Assembly (NCBI GenBank): GCA_021299875.1
Contig: JAJTEW010000004.1
Span: 186,001 to 250,000, forward strand
Origin: Comamonadaceae bacterium
GTDB lineage: Bacteria; Pseudomonadota; Gammaproteobacteria; Burkholderiales; Burkholderiaceae_C
Length of the DNA stretch: 64,000 bases
Direction of reading: 5' to 3'
Shown here: positions 26,212 through 35,412 of the stretch, piece by piece
Position numbering within the stretch: the first letter of the stretch is position 1
How the letters are laid out: each line of letters opens with the position of its first letter
Program-made: the position numbers and the translations under genes
Notes under the pieces: generated by a model
The model's input: only the letters and a program-made list of their open reading frames with translations
Told to the model about the DNA's origin: nothing
Database searches by the model: none

Positions 26212-26829
26212 TTACTTGGCAACGACCATCTTCAGACCAAAACCAATCAAGCAGAGGCCCGCTAATTTTTGCAACAAACCTGAAGCCTTAGGATGTGCGC
26301 GAATGCGCTCGGCCATGAAATGCGTGACCAGTACCACACCCATGCAATAGACAAAGCCCAATACGGCGATGGTCAGCGACATGGCTACAAATGTGACCCA
26401 GCCCTGGTGGCCCACCGGATCAATGAACTGGGGGAAGAAGGCCAAGTAAAACATGATCGCCTTGGGATTGAGCAACGTAATCAACAAGGTTTCACGAAAG
26501 TAGTGGCCAGGGGTGATTTGGATGCTGGGGCCCTCACCCGAGGATGCTGTGAGCATTTTGTAACCCAGCCATGCCAAATATGCTGCGCCTGCCCACTGCA
26601 ACGCCAAAAACACTGGCGGATAGGCATTGAGCACGGCTGCCAAGCCGGCCACAGTCAGCCAAAGCAAGACCTGATCACCCACCAGCAAACCGAGCACAGA
26701 AGCCAGTCCTCCGGCCAGGCCGCCTTTGCTGGCCGAGCTGATCAAGGCCAAGTTGCCAGGGCCCGGCAAAAACAACAACAGGACAAAGGCCACACAAAAA
26801 AATGCGCCGAAATCCGATATACCAAACAT
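26212..26829 (-). CDS. LysE/RhtB-family amino-acid exporter (first copy)
   Basis: 205 aa, same length and motif order as its neighbour: 'LFLPGPGNLALISSASKGG', 'VGDQVLLWLTVAGLAAVL', 'YLAWLGYKML' and 'LLNPKAIMFYLAFFPQF'. ATG at 26829 chosen (start 'MFGISDFGAFF' matches the paralogue's 'MFFGISDYSAF'); the longer frame to 26874 is less likely. The pair is a tandem duplication inserted between rsmG and parA. A perfect parS lies 70 bp upstream of this start. Confidence 0.9.
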   Translation of the reverse strand: MFGISDFGAFFCVAFVLLLFLPGPGNLALISSASKGGLAGGLASVLGLLVGDQVLLWLTVAGLAAVLNAYPPVFLALQWAGAAYLAWLGYKMLTASSGEGPSIQITPGHYFRETLLITLLNPKAIMFYLAFFPQFIDPVGHQGWVTFVAMSLTIAVLGFVYCMGVVLVTHFMAERIRAHPKASGLLQKLAGLCLIGFGLKMVVAK

Positions 26830-26898
26830 GGTTGAACTTTCAAGGGAATGGGGCGAGTGTAAGTGATGCACCACTCTTTGCGGCCTTTGTCCAAAGTG

Positions 26899-26914
26899 TG
26901 TTTCACGTGAAACA
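26899..26914. promoter_or_regulatory. parS: parS site 1 (perfect, intergenic)
   Basis: TGTTTCACGTGAAACA, identical to the 16-bp bacterial parS consensus, in the gap between lysE and rsmG. The palindrome extends perfectly to 22 bp (26896-26917). ParB should load here. Confidence 0.95.
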
Positions 26915-26923
26915 CACGGAAAT

Positions 26924-27571
26924 TCAGACCGCTTGCGGCTTCATCCAAACCATGCAGCGCTCAACATCCAAGCCGGGCACCGTCAATGGTTCCACGTGAA
27001 ACACCTTCACATCGGCAGGCAAGTCATCGATTTCGCTCTGGGGGTGTTTGCCTTTCATGGCCATCCACACCCCGCCCTCGGCCAAGGCCGAACGGGACCA
27101 GGTCACAAAGTCGGGCAAAGACGCAAATGCACGAGAGCAAATGACTTGGTACGGGTCAGTCAAGGATTCGACCCGCGCATGCAGGCCGCGCAAATTGGGC
27201 AGCTTCAGGCTCACCGCCACTTGTTGCACGAAAGCGGCTTTTTTGGCCACGGCGTCCACACAGCTCACATTCAACTCGGGCATGCAAATGGCCAAGACCA
27301 CCCCGGGCAAGCCACCACCCGAGCCCACATCCAGCACGCGAGTGGGCTGGTGCTGGGTGTGCCGCGACAAGGGCGCAATGGCCGTCAAGCTGTCCAACAG
27401 GTGGTGCGTCAGCATGTCCGCCGGGTCGCGCAGCGCCGTCAGGTTGTAGACCTTGTTCCACTTCTGGATCAGGGCCGCATAGTCCAACAAGTGCTGGATT
27501 TGCGCATCCGACAAAGGCAAACCCAAAGCTTGCACACCCGCGCGCAGGCCCGCCCCCAGATTCACATTCAT
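26924..27571 (-). CDS. rsmG: 16S rRNA (guanine-527-N7) methyltransferase RsmG (GidB)
   Basis: 215 aa SAM-dependent methyltransferase. '[19 protein letters not shown]' (about residue 78) is the SAM-binding loop, and '[20 protein letters not shown]' is the family signature. Start ATG 27571 overlaps the mnmG stop by 4 bp. A 14/16 parS-like site lies inside its 3' part (26988-27003). Length is typical. Confidence 0.96.
   Translation of the reverse strand: MNVNLGAGLRAGVQALGLPLSDAQIQHLLDYAALIQKWNKVYNLTALRDPADMLTHHLLDSLTAIAPLSRHTQHQPTRVLDVGSGGGLPGVVLAICMPELNVSCVDAVAKKAAFVQQVAVSLKLPNLRGLHARVESLTDPYQVICSRAFASLPDFVTWSRSALAEGGVWMAMKGKHPQSEIDDLPADVKVFHVEPLTVPGLDVERCMVWMKPQAV
26988..27003. promoter_or_regulatory. 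parS: parS-like site 2 (14/16) inside rsmG
   Basis: GGTTCCACGTGAAACA differs from the consensus at positions 1 and 5. The core CACGTG and the right arm are intact. It is embedded in the 3' end of rsmG, encoding part of 'VFHVEP'. Likely a weak ParB site. Confidence 0.6.
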
Positions 27572-29538
27572 GCCTGCACGCCTTCCTCTGTGGCTTGCAT
27601 GAAACCTTTGAAACCACCCTTCTTCAGGTGAATCAAGAGCAAGGACACGCTGGCCGGCGTGATGCCCGAGATGCGCGAGGCCTGACCCAGTGTTTCGGGG
27701 CGGTGCTTGGCCAGCTTCTGCCGCGCTTCAATGGACAGCGCCGACACCTGCATGTAATCAAGGGCCTCGGGCAGGCGCAGGTGTTCATAAAACGCGGCCC
27801 GCTCCACCTCCCCTTTTTGGCGGTCAATGTAGCCGGAGTATTTGGCAGCGATCTCGACCTGCTCGATGACTGAAGGGCTCAAGTCGCCCAACGTTTCACG
27901 TGAAACATCGGCGCTGGCCATGCGCCCGCCGTCGAGCGTCATCAGCGCCGGATAGCCCACATTCGGTCTGCGCAGCAAATCGAACAGGTTGTGTTCGTGC
28001 TCAATGGCCTTGCCCAGCACCCGCTCAGATTCGGCCGCTGGCAGGTTGCGAGGGTTCACCCAGGTGGATTTCAAACGCTCTGTTTCACGTGAAACAGCAT
28101 CGCGCTTGCGGCTGAACGCGTCCCACCGGGCGTCATCGACCAGCCCCATCTGCCGTCCCACTTCGGTGAGGCGCGCATCGGCATTGTCTTCGCGCAGCTG
28201 CAGGCGGAACTCGGCCCGGCTGGTGAACATGCGGTAAGGCTCGGTCACGCCCTGGGTCACCAAATCGTCCACCAGCACGCCCAAGTAGGCTTGGTCGCGT
28301 GCAGGCAACCAAGCCGCTTCGTCCCGGCATTGCAGCGCAGCATTGATGCCCGCAAACAAACCCTGGGCCGCAGCTTCTTCGTAACCAGTCGTGCCGTTGA
28401 TCTGCCCAGCAAAGAACAGGCCATTGATCTGGCGGGTCTCGAAACTGTTCTTCAATGAGCGGGGGTCAAAGTAGTCGTATTCGATGGCGTAGCCGGGCCT
28501 GAGGATATGGCAGTTTTCCAGCCCCTTCATCGAGCGCACCAGGTCATACTGGATGTCAAACGGCAAGCTGGTGGAGATACCGTTGGGGTAGTACTCGTTC
28601 GTCGTCAGGCCTTCGGGCTCCAGAAAAATCTGGTGGCTGTCTTTGTCGGCAAAGCGGTTGATCTTGTCTTCCACACTCGGGCAGTAACGCGGCCCCACAC
28701 CCTCGATCTTGCCGGTGAACATGGGGCTGCGGTCAAAACCAGAGCGGATGATGTCGTGTGTGCGCTCGTTGGTGTGGGTGATCCAGCATGGCACTTGCTG
28801 CGGGTGCATGCCCGCGTTGCCCATGAAGCTGAACACCGGCACACCGCCCTCGGGATTCATGCCGCCGGGCACACCGTCGCCGGGCTGCTCAAGGCATTGG
28901 CTGAAGTCGATGGTGCGGCCGTCCAGACGCGGCGGTGTGCCTGTCTTCAGGCGCCCTTGCGGCAACTTCAACTCTTTGAGGCGCGCCGACAAACTGACGG
29001 CAGGCGGATCGCCAGCCCTGCCCGCTGCGTAATTCTGCAAACCCACATGTATCTTGCCATCCAGAAAAGTACCGGCCGTCAGCACCACCGTGCGCGAACG
29101 GAAACGGATGCCCACCTGCGTGACCGCACCCACCACCCGATCACCCGCCATCATCAGGTCGTCCACGGCTTGCTGAAACAGCCACAAATTAGGCTGGTTC
29201 TCCAGCATGCGGCGGATGGCGGCTTTGTACAAAATGCGGTCGGCCTGGGCGCGGGTGGCGCGCACGGCCGGACCTTTGGAGCTGTTCAGGATGCGGAACT
29301 GGATGCCGCCTTCGTCGGTGGCCAAGGCCATGGCGCCACCCAAAGCATCCACCTCTTTGACCAAGTGGCCCTTGCCGATGCCGCCAATGCTGGGGTTGCA
29401 GCTCATCTGCCCCAGCGTCTCGATGTTGTGTGTGAGCAGCAGCGTTTTGCTGCCCATGCGGGCCGCCGCTAGCGCGGCTTCGGTTCCGGCATGGCCGCCG
29501 CCGACCACGATCACGTCGAATTCTTGAGGATAAAGCAT
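27568..29538 (-). CDS. mnmG: tRNA uridine-5-carboxymethylaminomethyl modification enzyme MnmG (GidA)
   Basis: 656 aa FAD protein that, with MnmE, modifies wobble uridine-34 of tRNA. The N-terminal FAD loop '[19 protein letters not shown]' (residues about 11-29), '[17 protein letters not shown]' and 'SYQIF'-like '[15 protein letters not shown]' are diagnostic. ATG at 29538 gives the standard '[15 protein letters not shown]' start. Two parS motifs lie within the gene and each encodes the peptide 'VSRET'. First gene of the long minus-strand string ending in benE. Confidence 0.97.
   Translation of the reverse strand: MLYPQEFDVIVVGGGHAGTEAALAAARMGSKTLLLTHNIETLGQMSCNPSIGGIGKGHLVKEVDALGGAMALATDEGGIQFRILNSSKGPAVRATRAQADRILYKAAIRRMLENQPNLWLFQQAVDDLMMAGDRVVGAVTQVGIRFRSRTVVLTAGTFLDGKIHVGLQNYAAGRAGDPPAVSLSARLKELKLPQGRLKTGTPPRLDGRTIDFSQCLEQPGDGVPGGMNPEGGVPVFSFMGNAGMHPQQVPCWITHTNERTHDIIRSGFDRSPMFTGKIEGVGPRYCPSVEDKINRFADKDSHQIFLEPEGLTTNEYYPNGISTSLPFDIQYDLVRSMKGLENCHILRPGYAIEYDYFDPRSLKNSFETRQINGLFFAGQINGTTGYEEAAAQGLFAGINAALQCRDEAAWLPARDQAYLGVLVDDLVTQGVTEPYRMFTSRAEFRLQLREDNADARLTEVGRQMGLVDDARWDAFSRKRDAVSRETERLKSTWVNPRNLPAAESERVLGKAIEHEHNLFDLLRRPNVGYPALMTLDGGRMASADVSRETLGDLSPSVIEQVEIAAKYSGYIDRQKGEVERAAFYEHLRLPEALDYMQVSALSIEARQKLAKHRPETLGQASRISGITPASVSLLLIHLKKGGFKGFMQATEEGVQA
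27892..27907. promoter_or_regulatory. parS: parS site 3 (15/16) inside mnmG
   Basis: CGTTTCACGTGAAACA, one mismatch at the first base. It encodes 'DVSRET' of MnmG on the minus strand. Confidence 0.85.
28081..28096. promoter_or_regulatory. parS: parS site 4 (perfect) inside mnmG
   Basis: TGTTTCACGTGAAACA, a 16/16 match to consensus, encoding 'AVSRETE' of MnmG on the minus strand. Confidence 0.95.
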
Positions 29539-29830
29539 GAGAATCTGCCCTTTGAAGGCCAAAAATGGGCGCCGCCTGCGCCACGAGGCCACCCTGCCAC
29601 GGGGTCGGCTGAGCTTGCTTATTTTACAGGCAGGGTGTTCTGGGTGGGGCGCTCAGTAATCGCCCGGAAAAACACCCCCTAAGGCATGGCACTTGATGCA
29701 CGGCGCACTTTATTCTTCGCCGCCCCAAAGGTGTTTTCTGCTAATCTTTAGAGGGCAAAAATAGCCGGTTTTCTTCACCTTTCCCGCCAATTTGCTTACC
29801 CCCTCCCGTTTCTTCAATTAGGAGACTCCC
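29539..29830. other. Intergenic region between divergent mnmG and Bug-family gene
   Basis: 292 bp with no gene. It must hold the promoters of the long mnmG string and of the Bug-family gene. On the minus strand TAAAAT (29626-29621) is a good -10 candidate for mnmG but has no convincing -35. On the plus strand TAATCT (29741-29746), preceded by TG, is a weak extended -10 candidate. I see no terminator or small gene. Confidence 0.3.
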
Positions 29831-30802
29831 ATGTTCCTGCAACGCAGAATCCTTTTGGCCCTGGGCCTGTCCATGGCCGTTGGCGCGTCCGCGCTGGCGC
29901 AAGACAAATTCCCCTCCAAGCCGGTCACCATCATCGTGCCCCAGGCGGCTGGTGGTGCGAACGACACGATCGCGCGGGTGATTGCGCAAAGGCTCTCTGA
30001 GCAGACGGGGCAATCCTTTGTGGTGGAAAACCGCACCGGCGCCGGGGGCAATGTGGGCACAGCAGCAGCAGCCAAGACCCGCCCGGATGGCTACACCTTG
30101 CTGCTGACCGCAGACAGCGCGATGGTCATCAATCCAGCGCTTTACAAGAGCACCGGCTTCGATCCGGTCAAGGACTTCGAGCCGGTGGGCAGCGTCGCCA
30201 CGGCCGGCTATGTGTTGGTGGCCCACCCGAGCTTTGCCGCCAAGAACACCGCCGAACTGGTCGCTCTGGCCAAACAGCAACCGGGCAAGATCAACATCGG
30301 ATCAGCGGGCAACGGCACCCTCAACCACCTGATCGGCGAGATGCTGGGCAAAGCCACCGGCATCGACTTGACCCATGTGCCCTACAAGGGGGCCGCAGCA
30401 GCAGCCACCGACCTGGTGGCAGGACAGGTGCAGGTCTCCGTACAGAGCCTGCCCTCTTCGATCGCGTTCATCCGCTCCGGCAGGATGAAGGTGCTCGGTG
30501 TGGTCAACCCCAAGCGCCTGCCCGTGCTGCCGGACGCCCCCACCATTGGCGAGACCCTCAAGGACTTTGGCGCCACCCCTTGGTACGGCGTGTTTGCTCC
30601 GACCGGAACGCCCAGGGCGATCATCAACCAGCTCAACGCAGAAATCACCAAGGCTCTTGACTCGAAGGAGGTGCAGGAGCGCCTGGCCGGTGTGGGCTGT
30701 GAAGCCTTCAAATCCACACCTGAGCAGTTCGCCCAGCTAGTGCGTGACGACCTGCCCCGCTGGGCCAGAATCGTCAAAGAGTCCGGCGCGACCATCGATT
30801 GA
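29831..30802 (+). CDS. Bug-family tripartite tricarboxylate transporter substrate-binding protein (TctC-type)
   Basis: 323 aa periplasmic protein. The signal peptide 'LLALGLSMAVGASALAQ' ends near residue 24. The Bug signature is clear: 'FPSKPVTIIVPQAAGGANDT', 'VVENRTGAGGNVGTAAAAK', 'HVPYKGAAAAATDLVAGQV' and 'PDAPTIGETLKDFGATPWYG'. Ribosome site GGAGA at 29821-29825. No TctA/TctB membrane genes are adjacent, which is usual for the expanded Bug family of betaproteobacteria. Ligand unknown, often a carboxylate. Confidence 0.92.
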   Translation: MFLQRRILLALGLSMAVGASALAQDKFPSKPVTIIVPQAAGGANDTIARVIAQRLSEQTGQSFVVENRTGAGGNVGTAAAAKTRPDGYTLLLTADSAMVINPALYKSTGFDPVKDFEPVGSVATAGYVLVAHPSFAAKNTAELVALAKQQPGKINIGSAGNGTLNHLIGEMLGKATGIDLTHVPYKGAAAAATDLVAGQVQVSVQSLPSSIAFIRSGRMKVLGVVNPKRLPVLPDAPTIGETLKDFGATPWYGVFAPTGTPRAIINQLNAEITKALDSKEVQERLAGVGCEAFKSTPEQFAQLVRDDLPRWARIVKESGATID

Positions 30803-30846
30803 AAGCCCGCTGCATCAAATGTTGGCGCTGACGACGGATGCGCCAG

Positions 30847-30879
30847 AGGGCCGGCGGATTCACATCTCTTGCCGGCCCT
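30847..30879. terminator. Terminator-like hairpin after the Bug-family gene
   Basis: AGGGCCGGC (30847-30855) pairs with GCCGGCCCT (30871-30879) across a 15-nt loop, in the 108-bp gap between the Bug gene and the convergent Lrp-type gene. The downstream T-run is weak (TTG). Confidence 0.4.
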
Positions 30880-30910
30880 TGAAATGCGGGGGCTGTCCTT
30901 GGTCGATTTT

Positions 30911-31378
30911 TTATTGCTGCAAAGGCAAGGCCCCTGCGGCCTTGACCTCACCCAATGAAAAACTGGTGTGCAGGTCTTTCACATTGGGCAGGTTGATCAG
31001 CACATCGCGGGCAAACTGGCTGAACGTGTTGAGGTCTTTGCTCACCACCTGCAACTCAAAGGTGCCGGTGCCACTGATGTAATGGCAAGACACCACCTCG
31101 GGGATTTTGAGGATCGCTTCTTCCAGTTGGCGCGTGATGTCACCCCGGTTGCGCTCAGCGTCCAGCCGCACAAAAGCCAACACATCCAGCCCCACCTTTT
31201 GCCGATCGATCTCGGCGCGGTAGCCTTTGATGACACCCGACTCCTCCAGCGCCCGCACGCGCCGCCAGCAAGGCGCGGCAGACAAGCCCACTCGCTGCGC
31301 CAGTTCGGCATTGGTCAGGCGGCCATTGGTTTGAAGTTCATTCAATATCGCCCAGTCGAATTTGTCCAGTGTTTCCAA
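30911..31378 (-). CDS. Lrp/AsnC-family transcriptional regulator
   Basis: 155 aa. N-terminal helix-turn-helix with 'LDKFDWAILNELQTNGRLTN' and 'ELAQRVGLSAAPCWRRVRAL' (residues about 5-50), then a RAM/AsnC ligand-binding domain with 'YISGTGTFELQVVSKDLNTF'. No ATG is available. TTG at 31378 gives the typical 'METLDKFDWAIL' start with AAGG six bases upstream. TTG at 31420 or 31408 are alternatives. It is transcribed away from iorAB, 119 bp apart, so it is the likely amino-acid-responsive regulator of that gene. Confidence 0.87.
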   Translation of the reverse strand: METLDKFDWAILNELQTNGRLTNAELAQRVGLSAAPCWRRVRALEESGVIKGYRAEIDRQKVGLDVLAFVRLDAERNRGDITRQLEEAILKIPEVVSCHYISGTGTFELQVVSKDLNTFSQFARDVLINLPNVKDLHTSFSLGEVKAAGALPLQQ

Positions 31379-31497
31379 AATAACCCTTTTTGAGCAAGAT
31401 TCTTTCAAATCATAGGGCAAATCCTGTCACCGAAAGCAAGCACTTGTCGGCGCACACGCTCTACACTGTGTCATCCATTTCAGTCGCAGGACAGACC

Positions 31498-34400
31498 ATG
31501 AACGCTCCCTTGCCCGAATCGATCCGCCAGGCTTTAGAGACGGTAACGCTGGACGACAAATACAGCCTCGATGTGGGCCGCGCTTTCATGAGCGGCGTGC
31601 AGGCCCTGGTCAAGCTGCCGATGCTGCAACGCCAACGCGACGCTTTGCAGGGCAAAAACACCGCGGGCTTCATCAGCGGCTACCGGGGCTCGCCGCTGGG
31701 CAGTTACGACCAATCGCTGTGGAAAGCCAAAGACCACCTCAAGGCCCAGCACATCGTGTTCCAGCCCGGCGTCAACGAGGAGCTGGCCGCCACTGCTTTG
31801 TGGGGCACACAGCAACTGGGTTTTGCGCCCCCCGGCACCAACAAATTCGATGGTGTGTTCGGCATCTGGTACGGCAAAGGCCCAGGCGTGGACCGCTGCT
31901 CGGACGTCTTCAAACACGCCAACATGGCGGGCACCACGCCTTGGGGCGGCGTGCTGGCCGTGGCGGGCGATGACCATGTGGCCAAAAGCTCCACCGCAGC
32001 GCACCAGAGTGACCACATCTTCAAGGCCTGCGGCCTGCCTGTGTTCTTTCCGGCCAGCGTGCAAGACATCTTGGACCAAGGCTTGCATGCCTTGGCCCTG
32101 AGCCGCTTTGCTGGCATTTGGTCGGGCATGAAGACAATTCAAGAAATTGTCGAGTCCAGCGCCACTGCACACATTGACCCCGAGCGCGTGCAAATCGTGC
32201 TGCCCGAATTTGTGATGCCCGCAGGCGGCGTGCATATTCGCTGGCCCGACACGGCGCTGGAGCAAGAAGCGCGTTTGTTTGACTACAAATGGTATGCGGC
32301 TCTGGCTTACATCCGCGCCAACAAGCTCAACCGCAACGTCATCCAAGGTCCCAACGATCGGTTCGGCTTGATTGCCAGCGGCAAGGCTTACAACGACACA
32401 CGCCAGGCCCTGCTCGACCTGGGTCTGGACGACGCCACCTGCCAACGCCTGGGCATCCGGGTGCACAAAGTCGGCGTGGTCTGGCCCCTCGAAGCACAAA
32501 CCACCCGCGAGTTCGCCACCGGACTGCGCGAGATTTTGGTGGTTGAAGAAAAGCGCCAGGTCATCGAATACCAACTCAAGGAAGAGCTGTACAACTGGCG
32601 CGACGACGTGCGCCCCACCATCGTGGGTAAATTCGACGAAGCCGAGGGCGATACCGCAGGCGGCGAATGGTCTACGGCCAATCCAACAGAGCGCACCTTG
32701 CTGCGGGCCAATGCCGACCTGACCCCTGCATTGATTGCACAGGCCATCGCCAAGCGTCTGAAAAAGTTGGGCATGGACGCCGACACCACCGCACGCATTG
32801 ACGCGCACCTGGCCGTGCTGGACGCCAAGGAAAACTCTTTGCAAACCCTGACCCTGGGTGCCGCTGCCGAGCGCACGCCCTGGTTTTGCTCGGGCTGCCC
32901 GCACAACACCTCCACCAAAGTGCCCGAAGGGTCCCGCGCCATGGCCGGTATCGGCTGCCACTTCATGAGCCTCTGGATGGACCGCAGCACCACGGGTTTC
33001 ACCCAGATGGGCGGCGAAGGCGTGCCGTGGACCGGCCAGCAACCCTTCTGCACTGACCAACACATTTTTGCCAACATCGGTGACGGCACCTACTTTCACA
33101 GCGGCATCTTGGCCGTGCGCCAAAGCGTGGCCTCGGGTGTGAACATCACCTACAAGATTTTGTACAACGACGCCGTCGCCATGACCGGTGGTCAACCCGT
33201 GGGTGAACGCGCCGAAGGCCACAGCGTAGTGCAAATCGCCATGAGCATGAAGGCCGAAGGCGCAGGCCGCATTGTGGTGGTGACCGACGAGCCTGAAAAA
33301 TACGAGGGCGTGGCTTTGGTTGATGGCGTGCGTGTGTTCCACCGCGATGAGCTTGACCGCATCCAACGTGAAATGCGCGAAATCAAAGGCACCACCGTCA
33401 TCATTTACGACCAGACCTGTGCCACCGAAAAACGCCGTCGCCGCAAGCGCGGCACCATGGTGGACCCTGCCGTGCGCGTGATGATCAATGAAGAGGTGTG
33501 CGAGGGCTGTGGCGACTGCGGTGTGCAGTCCAACTGCTTGTCGGTTGAACCGCTCGAAACCCCTTTGGGCCGCAAACGCACCATCAACCAAAGCACCTGC
33601 AACAAAGACACCAGCTGCCTCAAAGGCTTTTGCCCCAGCTTTGTCACGGTGGAGGGTGGCACGTTCAAAAAGAAAGCAACATCAGCCACCACAACCATCA
33701 ACCCAGCCAGCTTAGGCGCTTTGCCCGAACCTGTTTTACCCACCATCCAAGAGCCCTGGGGCATGGTGGTGGCGGGTGTGGGTGGCACAGGTGTCATCAC
33801 CATCGGCCAGTTGCTGGGCATGGCGGCGCACATGGAAGGCAAAGGCATCGTCACGCAAGACTCGGCGGGCTTGGCGCAAAAAGGTGGCGCCACCTGGAGC
33901 CACATCTTGTTGGCCAACCACCAGGACGAGATCCGCACCACCCGCGTGAGCATGGCCGCCGCTGACCTGATCATCGGCTGTGACCCCATCGTGAGCGCCT
34001 CCAAAGAAACCACCTTGCGCATGCGCGCAGGCCGCACCCATGTGGCCATGAACAGCAGCAGCACACCCACCGCCGCGTTTGTGAAAAACGGCAACTGGCA
34101 AAACCCGGCCGAGCAATGCGTGGCCGAAATCACGGCGCAAGTCGGTTTGGACGGTATGGGCGTTTTTGACGCCGACGCCTTGGCTAAGCAGCTCATGGGC
34201 GACACCATTTATGTGAATCCCATGATCCTGGGCTACGCCTGGCAAAAAGGCTGGGTGCCTTTGCATCGCGAATCTTTGGTGCGCGCCATCGAACTCAACG
34301 ACGTGCAGGTCAAAAACAATTTGGCTGCTTTCGAATGGGGGCGACATGCTGCGCAGCACCTTGATGCACTCATGCAGAAAATTCGTCCAACGCAGGTCAT

Positions 34401-35037
34401 CCACTTCAAAAAACGCGACAACCTGGAAGACATTGTGGCCAACCGCATGGTGCGTTTGACGGACTATCAAAACACGGCTTACGCACAGCTCTACCAAAAC
34501 ATTGTGGAGCGCGTGCGCGCCACCGAGGCACCTTTGGGCAAAACCATCCTGGCCGAAACCGTCGCACGCCATTTGTTCAAGCTCATGGCCTACAAAGACG
34601 AGTACGAAGTTGCCCGGCTGCACACCCAAACGGGTTTTCTAGAACGCATCAACGACAGCTTTGAAGGCGACTTCAAAGTGAACTACCACTTGGCCCCTCC
34701 CCTGTGGTCCAAGCGCAATGCCAAAGGTGAATTGGTCAAACGCAAATTTGGGCCGGCCATGCTGACCGGCTTCAAGCTTTTGGCCAAATTCAAGGGCCTG
34801 CGTGGCACGGCACTGGATGTGTTTGGCAAAACCGAAGAACGGGTGACCGAACGCGCTTTGATCCGTGAATACATGCAGCAGATCGACCACGTGCTGGAAA
34901 ACCTCTCCGACAGCACGCATGCCCATGCACTGGACGTGGCCCGTGTCCCTGAGACCATCAAAGGTTTTGGCCATGTCAAAGAGCGCAACATCCGCGCAGC
35001 ACGATCGATGTGGGCCTCATTGAGCACACGTGAATGA
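31498..35037 (+). CDS. Indolepyruvate:ferredoxin oxidoreductase, fused alpha-beta-type
   Basis: 1179 aa fusion of IorA- and IorB-like parts. It oxidatively decarboxylates aryl 2-oxoacids from aromatic or branched-chain amino acids to acyl-CoA, with TPP and Fe-S clusters. The pyrophosphate region covers about residues 40-440; 'WFCSGCPHNTSTKVPEGS' near 462; the TPP-binding 'GIGCHFMSLWMD' and 'NIGDGTYFHSGILA'. A cysteine-rich ferredoxin segment ('CEGCGDCGVQSNCLS' near 667, then 'CNKDTSCLKGFCPS') follows. The gamma-type part has 'VAGVGGTGVITIGQLLGMAA' near 757. ATG at 31498 is used; the longer frame adds 36 unrelated residues. The Lrp-type gene is divergent upstream. Confidence 0.92.
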   Translation: MNAPLPESIRQALETVTLDDKYSLDVGRAFMSGVQALVKLPMLQRQRDALQGKNTAGFISGYRGSPLGSYDQSLWKAKDHLKAQHIVFQPGVNEELAATALWGTQQLGFAPPGTNKFDGVFGIWYGKGPGVDRCSDVFKHANMAGTTPWGGVLAVAGDDHVAKSSTAAHQSDHIFKACGLPVFFPASVQDILDQGLHALALSRFAGIWSGMKTIQEIVESSATAHIDPERVQIVLPEFVMPAGGVHIRWPDTALEQEARLFDYKWYAALAYIRANKLNRNVIQGPNDRFGLIASGKAYNDTRQALLDLGLDDATCQRLGIRVHKVGVVWPLEAQTTREFATGLREILVVEEKRQVIEYQLKEELYNWRDDVRPTIVGKFDEAEGDTAGGEWSTANPTERTLLRANADLTPALIAQAIAKRLKKLGMDADTTARIDAHLAVLDAKENSLQTLTLGAAAERTPWFCSGCPHNTSTKVPEGSRAMAGIGCHFMSLWMDRSTTGFTQMGGEGVPWTGQQPFCTDQHIFANIGDGTYFHSGILAVRQSVASGVNITYKILYNDAVAMTGGQPVGERAEGHSVVQIAMSMKAEGAGRIVVVTDEPEKYEGVALVDGVRVFHRDELDRIQREMREIKGTTVIIYDQTCATEKRRRRKRGTMVDPAVRVMINEEVCEGCGDCGVQSNCLSVEPLETPLGRKRTINQSTCNKDTSCLKGFCPSFVTVEGGTFKKKATSATTTINPASLGALPEPVLPTIQEPWGMVVAGVGGTGVITIGQLLGMAAHMEGKGIVTQDSAGLAQKGGATWSHILLANHQDEIRTTRVSMAAADLIIGCDPIVSASKETTLRMRAGRTHVAMNSSSTPTAAFVKNGNWQNPAEQCVAEITAQVGLDGMGVFDADALAKQLMGDTIYVNPMILGYAWQKGWVPLHRESLVRAIELNDVQVKNNLAAFEWGRHAAQHLDALMQKIRPTQVIHFKKRDNLEDIVANRMVRLTDYQNTAYAQLYQNIVERVRATEAPLGKTILAETVARHLFKLMAYKDEYEVARLHTQTGFLERINDSFEGDFKVNYHLAPPLWSKRNAKGELVKRKFGPAMLTGFKLLAKFKGLRGTALDVFGKTEERVTERALIREYMQQIDHVLENLSDSTHAHALDVARVPETIKGFGHVKERNIRAARSMWASLSTRE

Positions 35038-35042
35038 AAAGA

Positions 35043-35068
35043 AAGCCACCTGAAAAGGTGGCTTTTTT
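35043..35068 (+). terminator. Rho-independent terminator of iorAB
   Basis: AAGCCACC (35043-35050) and GGTGGCTT (35057-35064) form an 8-bp stem with loop TGAAAA, followed by TTTTTT up to 35068. It begins 5 bp after the stop codon: a textbook intrinsic terminator. Confidence 0.92.
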
Positions 35069-35148
35069 GTTGTGCGCTCAAGCCAAGTTGCTTGTTGGGT
35101 CAGCGATCAAGTCCTGAAAATTGGTCACCCCTCACAGGGTGGCCATCT

Positions 35149-35409
35149 TCAACGCGCATCGGGCAATTCGATCTTGACTTCAAGCACTTCCAGGTTGTCC
35201 TGACGCTCAAGGTTGACCTTGATGTCATTCGGATTGATCTTGATGTATTTGCTGATCACCGCCACCAATTCGCGTTGCAAATCGGGTAAGTAATCGGGCT
35301 CGGCGACGTTACGGCCACTGCGTTCATGGGCCAAGATGATCTGCAAGCGCTCTTTGGCCACGCTCGCTGTTTTCTTCTTTTCACCCAAGAGGAAGGAAAG
35401 AAAGGACAT
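35149..35409 (-). CDS. minE: Cell division topological specificity factor MinE
   Basis: 86 aa. The N-terminal membrane-targeting and MinD-interacting part '[20 protein letters not shown]' and '[13 protein letters not shown]' are typical. The C-terminal topological domain ends '[19 protein letters not shown]'. It stimulates MinD ATPase and sets Min oscillation. Last gene of minCDE; 3 bp after minD. Confidence 0.96.
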   Translation of the reverse strand: MSFLSFLLGEKKKTASVAKERLQIILAHERSGRNVAEPDYLPDLQRELVAVISKYIKINPNDIKVNLERQDNLEVLEVKIELPDAR

Positions 35410-35412
35410 GGC

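Noticed and set aside
31534..33591. 685-aa minus-strand frame inside iorAB
   Set aside because: Antisense to a well-supported enzyme; no motif; composition typical of a shadow frame.
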